This document shows, piece after piece, positions 20,951 through 31,949 of a stretch of 64,000 nt of DNA. Origin of the DNA: Dendrophyllia cribrosa (taxonomy: Eukaryota > Cnidaria > Anthozoa > Scleractinia > Dendrophylliidae). Location: contig JAJLRJ010000011.1 of NCBI GenBank assembly GCA_024195265.1, positions 18,571,427 to 18,635,426 of the forward strand, given 5' to 3'. A model generated the notes under the pieces. That model saw nothing but the letters and a program-made list of their open reading frames with translations. It was not told the DNA's origin and ran no database searches. Within the stretch, counting starts at the first letter, position 1. Every line of letters starts with the position of its first letter. A program made the position numbers and the translations under genes.

Positions 20951-23818
20951 GCCACCGTTGGCCATGATGTCATAACATGTTTTTCCAGAAACCAGTAACT
21001 AGCCCGATGCGATAATTTAAATTAAACGTTCAGTTGTTGAAGGCAATCTAGCGGATTTTCGATTGAAATAATTAATTAAAGTAACTTATTGTCCTTTTAA
21101 GTTTTCCCTATGTTTGTCCCTGGGATAATTATAAATTGGTTTGGAAATTGTCTAGTTCCTGTAGGCCAATTCGTTTTGGAGACGTATCCGAGACGAACTG
21201 TCGTCGCTCGGACCACGTGACCCGAGACGGATTGACCGCGTGACCCGAAACGGATTGACTGCGGCGAAATATAGAGGCCTAGGAACTAGGCAACTTTGGA
21301 AAAAGATCTACCGGTATCTAAGGTATCTAAATATGCAGTTTAGCTTATTTGATTCGAGTTGTGATTAATTCGTCGGCTTTTGTGATTAGCCAATTTTGAT
21401 TCAGTTGACAACACTTGGTTATACAGTTATTTCAATTAACGTTGTCGGATGAAAGCTCAAAGCCTACAAGCCAAGACCGCAGGGTAGTATGGGTAGTTGT
21501 TAATAGCCATCTTTGAACAATACCCACATCACAACACAAAAGCTAACCAACAATGGCTTCCGCAACACCAAGAAACACCCCGGAAAATGGACGACAGTTT
21601 GCCTTCGTGTTCTAAAGAAAGGAAACAAAAACAGAAACGAATCTCATTGCCTTCGAAGCGTTCCTTTATTTGACATTATGAGGAGATTAAAGCATTACGG
21701 AGCTTAAGCAGCCACGATGCAGACGGCAGCGAGAACGACACATGCGTTTTACGTTTTGCTACATTTCTTTGCCGTTCCCCGCAAAACAACAACGTCAAAC
21801 AATCAAATTATAGGTCTTGTGGACAACATGAACACACGACGGTTAATTTTCCATTCTCTATTTGAACCTAGTCATTTGTAAAACGATGAATTAAAAAAGA
21901 AACGTGTCTTAGCGTGACGTAAGTACGCATTGTTTGAAGTGACAGAGAACTGGATGACGTAATGCGGGTCGTACTTCGTGTACCGCACAGATGACGTAAA
22001 ACCATAGGAAACATTGTTTTCGGTCATTGTTTTTGGGTAAAAGAATTTTGATGAAGCATTGTTTCCTTTTGTTTTACGTCATTTGTGTCCTCTACACGAA
22101 GTAAGAGCCCGTAATGCGTTAAATTTGTTGTGACCTTTGATACAGAGGAAAGTCCCGTGAGCTTATTGCGTGTCATAAATTACATTATCATTCAAAAGCA
22201 TTGTCAAACTCAGAACAAATTCAAACGCATTTCTTTGACCAAATTCTAATCATCGATTACAATAGAGAAACTATATCAGTGAAAACAATAAAAAAGGGGT
22301 TTATTCACAAAATCCTTGTTTGTTTGGTTTCTTTTTTACTCTAAAGTGCTTGTTACCTAGCAAAGAGTGTTCCAGTTTGCAACGTGGTGTCTCCCCGTTG
22401 GTGTTGTTTTCTTTACTGAAACCAACCTTGACTCCTTAAACTCAAGCTGTTTGAAGTCTGAAGAATATGGGATAAAATTTAGATTTCCGTGCATTGCTTT
22501 TAATTTTCGCGCGGCGAATACAAATTCTAAGTTGAGTGACACTGACACAAAATAATTGCATTTTATGATTATTATATTTTATTTTTATTTTATTTTATTA
22601 GCTTCGCCGAGGAACAAACGAGCTTCTTAAAGAAATTAATAATTAATAATTCATTAATAATTCATGACGAAAACACAAAAGAAATCACCACCGTGAAGGA
22701 GGTTTATACCCGGTAACATAACATAAAACCTTTATTTTAACACGATTCGTGTATACTACTAAACTAGCAGTAATCACAGATTATGGAGACGCGTTCGAAG
22801 GAATTTCCGGCGGAAATGAGCCCCTGAAAAAAACCAATAGGGGCGGCCATTTGGAAGACCGTCTACCAAAAAATCTCAAATTTTACTGCACATAAACCAC
22901 ATGACAACCAACACGAAATTAGGATTGCGTTCTTCGAACGCGACTAATATATGCTAATCTTAATTTGCATAGCTTTTGGCGATTTTATTTCTTCGTTTTC
23001 TCCGCATTTAATGTTCAGTTTGAGAAGCTATATATCAAAGACTCGAAAGAGTGTTTCATCAGGTATCCAAACCAGGAGGAGGGGCGAGAAAACGGGCTGA
23101 CACATGACCGAAATTGTCGAGAGCCTGGGACTGCTCTTTCAGGGTGCCCTTGTAATCTGTGTAAAACACGCAGGAAAATGAATTTTGGACTTTCTCTAAG
23201 TTGATGAAGCTCCATAATTAGTCATTAGGTAATACAGTACAAAAAATAATGTCTATATATTTATTATGAAATACAAGCACAGACGTGAACAGCAACTTTC
23301 TATGAAATATTACTATATAACTAGGATTTAAGATCACTGCAGACAAGTACCGGGCAAGTTTTAAAATTATTACACGTGCTTTTCCTGAACGATAACTGAC
23401 TAATGAAATATGGGTACACTTGAGATCGATAAATGTACCATTGATACGTGCACAAAAAAAAAAACAGCGATGTTCTTTGCACGAGGTCTGACAACTGTTC
23501 GTTGCCTGTACACATTTCATACGTCACAAAATCTTCCGCTATGCTCAAACTGCTTCAATTGGGGATTTAGGCAAATTCGTTTTGTCCACAGTGAAGGATA
23601 AAATACGCATTCAGGACGCTCAAGAGCTGTCCCCGGTCTTTCAACTTCCGGGAATGTTCCTTTAATAGACGGAATCAGGTTATTTTGCTTAACACTTGCT
23701 TACAAGGTTCAGAATGAAAAAAAAATGGCTCTTCGGGTTTTGTTTGTTTTCTTTTTTAAAACATAAAGAGGGGATTAGTGCCCCATTGGCCGCTCAGCTT
23801 GATTCGCCACTTGACTAA
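20951..23818. other. Spacer downstream of the ZAP/PARP gene with repeat fragments
   Basis: Contains probable 3' UTR (attaaa near 21017), a doubled cgtgacccgaaacggattga-type motif at 21210-21265, and a GGAGCTTAAGC-type transposon end near 21700 related to the element at 61068-62233. An imperfect foldback occupies 21958-22118. No gene recognised; the short frames lack family resemblance. Confidence 0.4.
21958..22118. repeat. Imperfect foldback repeat
   Basis: ATGCGGGTCGTACTTCGTGT followed by GATGACGTAAAACC on the left pairs with TTTTACGTCATTTGTGTCC and ACACGAAGTAAGAGCCCGTA on the right. Likely an old MITE; several TGACGTAA motifs (CRE-like) fall in it. Confidence 0.5.
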
Positions 23819-24074
23819 GGCCCTATTTACATGGAAAGAGGATGATCCTAGTGCTAGGATGATCCTAGAAGGTTCATTTGGTTTACATGCAAAAATGCGG
23901 CACAAGGATGATCCTAGCGCTAGCATCATCCTACCTCTCAGATAGGATGATCCTAGTGCTAGGATCATCCTATTCGCACGTAAACTGAAAGCAGAAAACA
24001 TGTCGCGCTCGGATGATCCTAGTGCTAGGATGATCCTACCACTGGGATCATCCTCTTTCCATGTAAATAGGGCC
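23819..24074. mobile_element. PIF/Harbinger-like MITE (256 bp)
   Basis: TIRs GGCCCTATTTACATGGAAAG (23819) and CTTTCCATGTAAATAGGGCC (ending 24074) are perfect; TAA is duplicated at 23816-23818 and 24075-24077. The interior is made of repeated palindromic GGATGATCCTAGTGCTAGG segments. Confidence 0.85.
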
Positions 24075-24077
24075 TAA

Positions 24078-24241
24078 AGGCCTGGTCGCACTAGAGTCAA
24101 AAACAAAAAATTAGCCCGTGCAAAATAACATAAAAACAAAAACATTCCAGAAAAAGCGTGTCCCACCGGAGCGGTTTCTTTTGTTTTCCTCGATTTTTGC
24201 ACGGGCTAATCTTTGTTTTTGACTGTAGTGCGACCAGGCCC
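24078..24241. mobile_element. Second PIF/Harbinger-like MITE abutting the first
   Basis: TIRs AGGCCTGGTCGCACTAGAGT (24078) and CAGTAGTGCGACCAGGCCC-type end (to 24241) extend inward as AAAAACAAAAAATTAGCCCG and its complement. TAA flanks it at 24075-24077 (shared with the first element) and 24242-24244. Confidence 0.8.
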
Positions 24242-24244
24242 TAA

Positions 24245-25735
24245 GATATGTATTTCAAAACAGAAAGAATTCTCCAGTCCACAAACAAAGTTAAAACTGT
24301 ATAATTCTTCGGTTTTTACATTTGGTGCCATAAAATGACTGTTACGATGATGACATTCCGTTGATCCTCTTATTTATTTACGGCTTTTTTTTTTAGTTAT
24401 TGGTATTGTGAATAAATAAACATGTATGTAATAAGTACATTCAACGAGTTCCAGTTTCTAGAAATTTTGAACATTTCTGATGTTTTAGGTTTTGAGGTAA
24501 TTTTTGGGGTTTCAAGAGATTTACAACGATGTTTAATGTACAGCTTGTATAAATTCTTGGCTTGCACTTACGTCATTCATGTCATATCAAAATTCAGAAG
24601 CATTAAAAACAGATTTTGATTACAAAATGTTTATGAAATTGTACAGAGTTTAAAACTGCACATCTGGGCCAAATTTTGAAGCGCCAGAGCATTCTGTTCA
24701 AGAGTTATAGGCGAACGAGTATTAGATATTTTTAGTTAAAATGTATGGAGCGGCCATCTTGGTGTACCACTTCAGTGGCACACCAACATGGACCCAACAT
24801 GGCGGCCAAAACTTCAGTCATAATTAAGCAAAAATTTTCATCACAAAAGATTGGATTCACTATAAGTTACATTATGTCAATAGCCGTTAAATACAGTAAT
24901 GGCTCCGAGCCGTTTGAAAGGAAACCGCTGACCTCATTAGCATTCATTTCTCTCTTTTTTTTGTTTGTGCCTGGATTAGAACGAAAGTAGGCAAAGCGAT
25001 TATTAGATCTAAGGAAGATTCGCGATTAGGTTAGATTTAGGGATAGGGTCACCTTTTATAATTAAATTTTTGTTGGGTTTGCCGGATCAACCCAGTGGTC
25101 TAGTGGTGAAGGAGGGATGTTAGCACGCAGGAGGTTACGGGTTCGATTCTAGGTGATTTATTGCATTTTTCTTTTTCTGATGGGAAAAAAATTCTAATAT
25201 TGGTGAAAAATTTTTTAAGTGTCACTCGGAGCCATTCCTGCAATTAACGCCATGTCATTATGTCGGCTTATAAGCATCTTTTTACGGCTTATTTGAAATA
25301 GCGTGACGAATCGCGTGACACATTTAAAACCTTCACAAATCGTTAACAAAATATCGTTAAAACCTGAAACGTTTTATGAAGGATTGTAACACTGGTATCT
25401 ACATGCCATGTTAGAAACAGCTTTGTAGGATGTAAAGTTTAGATTTCTGAATTTGTGACTTCATGTGCAAGCCAAGAATAACCTTTCACGACCAAAGGAA
25501 ATCTAAAGATGCATTTTACAGCCCGAAAGGTGTGAAATGAAAAAGGTGCCAATATCTTTAAAGTGAAACTTCTGTACATATAAAGAAGCAAAAATTCAAA
25601 TTGAATAACATTCTAAAAGTTCTCCTTATTTTCTAAATATATACATTTCTAGACTTATCAACTAGTATAAATAGACAAAGAAAAAGTAAGAACAGAAAAA
25701 AAATGACGCTTTGATATATTAGTATATTACTATGA
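24245..25735. other. Spacer with a tRNA-like SINE head
   Basis: AT-rich. Apart from the SINE-like unit at 25085-25165 and an imperfect inverted repeat around 24749-24805 (gcggccatcttggtgtacca versus accaacatggcggcc-type sequence) I recognise nothing. Confidence 0.4.
25085..25165 (+). repeat. tRNA-derived SINE head
   Basis: TGGTCTAGTGG (25096-25106, A box) and GGTTCGATTCT (25140-25150, B box) are spaced as in a tRNA gene. The acceptor stem does not close and the sequence continues into a T-rich body, so this is a SINE or tRNA pseudogene. Confidence 0.6.
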
Positions 25736-28265
25736 TTATAGATGAATGTCAGTTCTCTCCGGGAGAGGCGCCAACTGTCGTGGACGTGGTAGACTCTTTA
25801 TCAGCAGTTCCTGTGAGTTTAACTCAGCAGCTTGCTGCCGTGTCTCACTTCCTTCACTATACCCCTCATCATGTTCTCTGAGTTCACGGTGAGTTTTCCG
25901 CCTTTGTTTTTTCTTTCTCGTGTGTTTTTGTCCGTCCATATTCACTGCATGATGCTCAGGTATTGGTGTCGGTACTCTTTCCCTTTCACCTCTTCCCAAC
26001 TGCCCACCTAGCATTGCAGGCTCGCAGGCAGTTTCCTCTTCAAGTGTCCGATGTTTACCATGTTTTGTTGTTTTCTTCTTTTTCCTTGTGTGGTCACCAC
26101 TCTCGTCATGTTCTTGTTGGTGCTTTTTCTTCCTTTGTTTTCTTGTCTTTTCCAGTTCAGCTGTTTGTGTTACAGCGCCTGCAGTATTTTGTGATTCCAT
26201 GTCGTTTGCTGTTGAAGGCTGTAATTTATTTAACTTTATCTGCTTTCTCCGCTCTTTTTCAATCGCCTTTTGCCGACTTTTACTGTGAAAATAAATTTAG
26301 GTATCATAAAAATTTTACAAAAAAGAACTGTTAATTAGCAGCAATTATTTGTAGAAATCATCTTATAATAACTGAACAATTCCCCATTCCCCTCAATTAA
26401 TCCCCTTAACCTTAAGGCAGTTCTATACAGTATTTGTCTCTAAAACTAACTACGATTAATCACTTCCCTTGAATAATCGCCGTGGCCCCAATGCCTTTAA
26501 TTTATGCACGGGTTTTAATTCGTTATTTTCGCGCGTTGCCAAAAGTTAGCAAAAATTAAACCCCACAAAAATAAAAGGCATTAGGGTACCTCCCCCCCTT
26601 CCCCCTCCTTTATCGCATCAGTTTTCAAATTCCCGCCACCTCCTCGACCAATCATATGCAAAACCAAAACCAATCACGACTTAGTCACGTGCATTTCACA
26701 TGCTTGGTGCGGGTTTCTTGTATTTGCTTTCAGTTCTCAATCGTTTACTGTGTCATTTACTGGTGTTTGCTTTGCCGGGTTTTATGACATCCATCTGTAA
26801 ACATCTCTTTTCTAGGAAATACTGCATTTCATAACTTACCGTGCCTTATAACTATGTTTTTAACTCGTGAATTAGCGAAGCATTACTACTCAATCGCTCG
26901 ATCTGGCTCTTAGTCATGGCGCACGGACCTTGCTGCGCTTGGTCCGTACACCATGACCTTGAGCAAAATATTTTCCCATCCTGCCCTCCCACTTACATGT
27001 ACGTCTTAGTCAATAAGTACATAATATTTTTTGAGGTTCAAAATTTTTGCAAACAGCTATATATATTTAACTATTATAGCGCTCAAGCTTGCGTGATATC
27101 GCCTAATTTTAGCCGACTCGGCCTACGGCTTCGTCAACCTCGTTCCCAGGGTCTCTCATCTTCCCGCCCCCTGGAACTCGTTTCATAATACTATTAAATT
27201 CACCTTTAGTTGGTCGTCTTGTCAAGTCAACTTTTTAGATGTCAGTGTAATGTTAAATGGTGGGGAAATCTCTACAGATTTATATGGCAAACCCACGGAC
27301 AAACACCAGTATTTATTCCATACCTCTTGCCACCCAAACTCATGTAAGAAGGGCATCCCTTTTGGTCAGGCCCTTAGGATACGCCGCATATGTTCAACAG
27401 ATGCTCTGTTTGATAAACGGGCTAAGGAATTGTGTAGTTATTTGGTACTTAGAGGTTACAATGTGGAGCATGTCACAAGGGAAATAGAACGAGCACGTAG
27501 ATTCCCAGGGGAGACACCCTTAGGGATAAACAGCCTGTTTCTTATAAACGTATTCCTTTTGTGGTTACCTTCCATCCGGCACTAGCAAATATAGCGAAAA
27601 TACTGCACAGGCTTCAGCCTGTCTTGCAGTCTTCTAGACGTTGCCAGGTAGCCATAGAACAGGTGCCTATGGTGGCATTCCGTAGGCCGAAATGTCTTAA
27701 GGACATTTTAGTGCACTCGGAGCTCAAAACACCAGTTACTGTCAAGGGATGTAGTAGATGTGGAGATAAACGATGCAGGGTTTGTGATTCCCTAGATGAG
27801 TGTACGTGTTTTAAAAGCAGGGTTACTGGGAAGAATTTTGTGATTAACTTCAAATTGGATTGTAATTCGGATCATGTTGTGTACCTTTTATCATGCGCTA
27901 AGTGTGAAATGCAGTACGTAGGATCAACGATTAACAAGTTTAGGACTAGATTTAATAACCATAAGTCTAGGATTAAAGCTCACAGAAGGCTATCTTCTGA
28001 GAATAGGTTAAAGGATGATGTTGTATACAGGCACTTTAATCAGCCGGACCATCATGGTTTGAGAGACGTTAGAGTACAATTAATCGATAAGTGTACTAGT
28101 GAGGTATTCCTTAGGGAAAGGGAGGCCCAATGGGCATACCGTCTTAGATCAATTTACCCACTGGGTCTTAATAGTCACGATTTCTTTTCCAGTAAGAACC
28201 CTAGAAGAGATTTATTCTAATCTAGAATTAGTTTTATTTGCTTCACATAAATGTAACGCGCGCGC

Positions 28266-28318
<53 letters not shown>

Positions 28319-31300
28319 CCTATATATATATATATATATATATATTACCTATGCGAGATTATTCTAGCCTGTAAAAAAGCCTAACTGGGCCTAGGGAGAA
28401 CACAGCAACAGCCTGTCCATACTTCAGGGCCGGCACCTACACGAGCGGAGCCCTGTTACTGGAGGGTACAACTATGGCATCCTAAACTGGACCTGGGACC
28501 AGCGCCACGTGTATGACTGAACAAGCTTCATTAACAACGGCTGGGGATGCTTGTTATGAAGTTAAGAAAACAAGTTACATTTTTTAATGAATCAGCACTG
28601 CCTCCCAGGATTTAAAAACAACTTGAAAGTAACCCTCATAAAAGAAAGTGCAGAGTTCTGAGTATGCTTTCATTTAACTCCTATTGTTTATATATTTTAT
28701 TTACTTTAACTAAACCAGCTTTACTTTAACTAAACTTTTAATTTTCTTGTTACGACCCAGTCCCTAATACCAGTTTGGCAATCTTTCTCAAACTATAACT
28801 TTGCTTTATAACACATATAGCAATTTCATTTTAAGAAATGCAATAATAATAATAATGTGTGAATTAAACCATCTTTCTTCTATCCAGGTTATTATGGGGA
28901 GCAAGGTTATTAATTTGGAAAAGATAGCTACTGAGAGAGCAAGTGGGGTGCGATAGAAACTACATGTTTGCTACTTTTATAATTTCGTTAACTTGTTGGT
29001 AAAGGACACTACATGTATATTGTTGACATACCTGGCAGAGTGCAGACAAAAAGCCATACAGCATAACACAACAAGCACTGCAAATGTTATTGGTATCATG
29101 ATGTAGTTCATTTTATTGTCAGAAGTATTGTCGCTTGATTCATTTTCAATGTCAATAGACTTCACTTCTGCACCAACAACAGATGACAAGTTTTGCTTGT
29201 GAGACAATAAAATCTCCTTGAGAACTGACCCAGCAATAGCACTATGGCTGTCCTTTCGAATGTCTTTTCCATCAGGAAGAGAAATGAAAATTTTCACTAG
29301 AATGTCTTTATCTTCTTGTTTGGGGGATTCCACAACAACTACATGCCTGCTGTTAAATGTCCTGGAAATAAAAATTAGTTGCATCAGTTTATACAAAAAC
29401 GTAAACAGGTTTGGGATGTTATTCTGAACATTATATTCTTACAAATCTTTCGGTGGCCACTGCAATTCATAGAAGCAATCTAATCGGCATCACATTAGCA
29501 AGTTGCAGGACATGACCTGTAAATTGCACCAGTGTTTCTGTTAGTTCACAATTTCTCCCATTTTTAAGGGACAAGGTTGTCGTTGTCCAATTCCAAGTAC
29601 ATTATTATAGCACTGGGACTAGACAAAGAATGGACGGATAGGCAAACACATTTCTGGTTATAATGTTCATAATTTTTAAAACCTTTGGACATCTTTGGAA
29701 GTCTTTGGAAATCTTTGCAACCATGTCTTCAAAAACTGTCATGTCATCTTTTTAAAAAACTGAAACCCACAAATTATATAAAAATATGACATATTTGACT
29801 TGCAAAATGTTGTCAGGTATAACATTAACATTTCAGACACTGAAGTTACATGTTAAACTTTATACCAAAACAACAAGAAATAATGTCAGAATAATTCTGT
29901 AAAAGGAGAGATTTTGAATGATTTTATCATAAAATTAAACACTAAAAGACTTTTATTAAAAAACATTTTAAAACCTAAAAAAACCGATGATGTTTCGACG
30001 CTACTTCACGTCATTATCAAGTCAAAAAAGATAAAATTTGAAACATGAATATATACGAGATAAAACAATACAGAAATATTTGGTGGTCCTGTGGGTACAA
30101 TAATTTACAAAGGTAAAAGATAAAACTACTTATACAATTCTAATTAAAAAAATAATAAAAAAGTGTCAAATAAACAGTTTTGCGCGAATCAAGTCAGTTT
30201 GGGCGTTAAGAGAAGGCTTGATGTCCTTTATAAACAACATTTCATAAATTAGGCAATTAAACTTGCTTCTGCATTTCTTTGGGTGTTTCTTGGTGTTCAG
30301 AAGCCATTGTTGTTTAACTTTTGTGTTGTGGTGTGGGTATTGTCCAGTGTCTTTTGAATCTTTTGTTTCACGTCATATGGTGATCACGCCATCTGCAACA
30401 CCAAGAAACTACCATTTCTTTAGTACTTTAAAAAGATGATCAATCGGTGCTTTTCCATGCAATCCATGTTGCACGGCAAGATGTTTCCCGATGGCAGAAT
30501 AGCGATGCTCCCTAATTATGCGCTGATGTAAGTGTCGGGCAGTATACCCGACATAATTAGAAATAAAGCTAGAAGGTAGCCATTACTCTCTTCTCCTGTA
30601 ATAAAAAACACAGTCTATAATAGTAGTACCTTGATTCATTCCAAAAATTTAAAGAACATTTGTTAGGGTAGAAGGTGCAAAACCCATTGACAGCATCAAC
30701 AATAACCCTCTTGAGAACAGCAGTTTTATTTGCCTCATTCCAGTCACTAAGAGTAACATCTTGAAACAACAACACTGTGTTCTTCACTTCATTATCTGTC
30801 AAATTCAAAATGAAACATTAAAATGTACACAAAAATGAGAAATATTCCAGCTGTTGATTAGTAAGTACAGTTGTATCATTCCACGGACTATATAACATAG
30901 TGATTTGGCAGAGCAGTAAGGATAGAAACTTTAATAAGAAAAGAGTGACAGACGTTATTAATAACGAATGCATAGTCAAATCACTTTACATCAGATCAGA
31001 GGCATGTTCCTTTGTAAATTTCTGTTGTAAATTATATATCATTAATGAGATCGTTTGCAATACGAAGCTTGCATTAACGCTAAAAATTCTATGTGTAATA
31101 CAACAGACAATGAAGACTTAGTTTATCTCTAATGAACTTACCTAAGTGAAAAGTACGTTCATATTTAATCGTATTTCAAGCAATAAACACTGAAACAGAT
31201 TCAAATGCGAAGGTCTACTTAGCGACACCTTACCTGATATGCCATTACTTTTAACCACAATAAAAACAAGCGTTAAAAATGAAGGCCACAAGCCAAGGGC

Positions 31301-31324
31301 TCGAAGAACTCGAACGAACATCAC
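25736..31324 (-). CDS. Unrecognised type I membrane protein with Lys/Arg-rich cytoplasmic tail
   Basis: Four exons on the minus strand, all frame-consistent: 31324-31234 (ATG; donor TCAG|GTAAGG), 30795-30630, 29361-29032, 26282-25736 (stop); 377 aa. Residues 1-28 are a signal peptide (FLTLVFIVV core). The ectodomain (about 31-171) has several N-glycosylation sites (NKT, NES, NLS, NTS) and an alternating beta/alpha pattern that could be a SEA-like fold. A single membrane span is at about 172-192 (YIMIPITFAVLVVLCCMAFC). The cytoplasmic tail (193-377) is very basic (RKQRKKKHQQEHDE, TRKKKKTTKHGKH) and ends with PRPRQLAPLPER. I do not recognise the family. It is head-to-head with TMEM18, 625 bp apart. 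Introns 2 and 3 hold Penelope-like element fragments. The signal, span and frame-consistent splices make a real gene likely. Confidence 0.75.
26283..27186. other. Intron 3 of the membrane-protein gene, upstream part
   Basis: Noncoding between the last exon of the minus-strand gene and the Penelope-like fragment. Contains a pyrimidine-rich stretch at 26590-26610. No feature recognised. Confidence 0.4.
27187..28220 (+). mobile_element. Penelope-like element fragment (RT end plus GIY-YIG endonuclease)
   Basis: From 27187 the frame reads NTIKFTFSWSSCQVNFLDVS then KPTDKHQYLFHTSCHPNS, the end of a Penelope-like reverse transcriptase. After a frame change near 27540-27560 a second frame (27561-28220) holds a Cys-rich CGDKRCRVCDS segment and a GIY-YIG nuclease (HVVYLLSCAKCEMQYVGST, then FRTRFNNHKSRI, EREAQWAYRLRSI). 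The 5' RT core is absent and the frame is broken, so it cannot move by itself. It lies antisense in intron 3 of the membrane-protein gene. Confidence 0.85.
28269..28345. repeat. (TA)n microsatellite
   Basis: Two long AT dinucleotide runs separated by ttacc directly after the Penelope-like fragment. Open frames of alternating Tyr-Ile are artefacts. Confidence 0.95.
28346..29031. other. Intron sequence, nothing recognised
   Basis: Part of intron 3 of the minus-strand membrane-protein gene. A short (aat)n run at about 28845-28857; otherwise plain AT-rich DNA. Confidence 0.4.
29940..30570 (-). mobile_element. Degenerate Penelope-like element 3' end
   Basis: On the minus strand about 30570-30400 reads ISNYVGYTARHLHQRI, then EHRYSAIGKHLAVQHGLHG, a GIY-YIG endonuclease of Penelope-like elements, followed by stops. 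Further on (30012-29993) is a hammerhead-like end motif: stem CGTC/GACG with an 8-base loop followed by GAAAC. In intron 2 of the membrane-protein gene, same strand as the gene. Dead copy. Confidence 0.65.
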
Positions 31325-31949
31325 TATTAAAATGACGTCTTTTAGCTTGACTGGGAAGGTTTGAATTTCATATGAGCTTGCTTATACAACATTGCAGGTA
31401 AGCCTACTGGATGTGCAATATGCTGCGCTATAAAACTCTAAACCCCAACCTCCATTAATCGTTCCACATTCACGGCGCTTTTCAAAAAAGGTTCGATCTC
31501 TCTCCATCTGGTTTCACCCGCTGTAACTAAGATTCGATCACTTGGCAACACAAAATTGATCGCGGTATCAATATTAATATCACTGACAGCAGCAGGAGAT
31601 TATTAAAAATGCCACAAAAAACAATGCCTAGAGAGAGATAAAACAAACAAACTGAGAATGCACGTCCAATAAGCTTAAGCTTATATGTAAATCAGTTGAC
31701 TACAAGTTACTTGTCTGACATCGACAGGTGACGACGGAAAAAAAATAGTCGATAGCTTAAAAACATCTAATAATTTCAGATCACCTGGGCCTTTTTCTAT
31801 GTAAATAGATTCCGATGAATAGATTTTCTCGAATGTGCGCTCGTCGAACACTCGCCATTTTGCTTCTTGCTCGGACAGCGGTAAAGCACACGACAGCAGC
31901 TGGTGTGCATATATGAAGTATCTACTGAAACTGACCGGATGAATGGAAG
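31325..31949. promoter_or_regulatory. Putative bidirectional promoter region
   Basis: 625 bp separate the start codons of the minus-strand membrane-protein gene (31324) and plus-strand TMEM18 (31950). No TATA box stands out; an aaaATGGCGAG YY1-like site is present on the minus strand near 31860. Shared promoter is inferred from spacing only. Confidence 0.4.
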
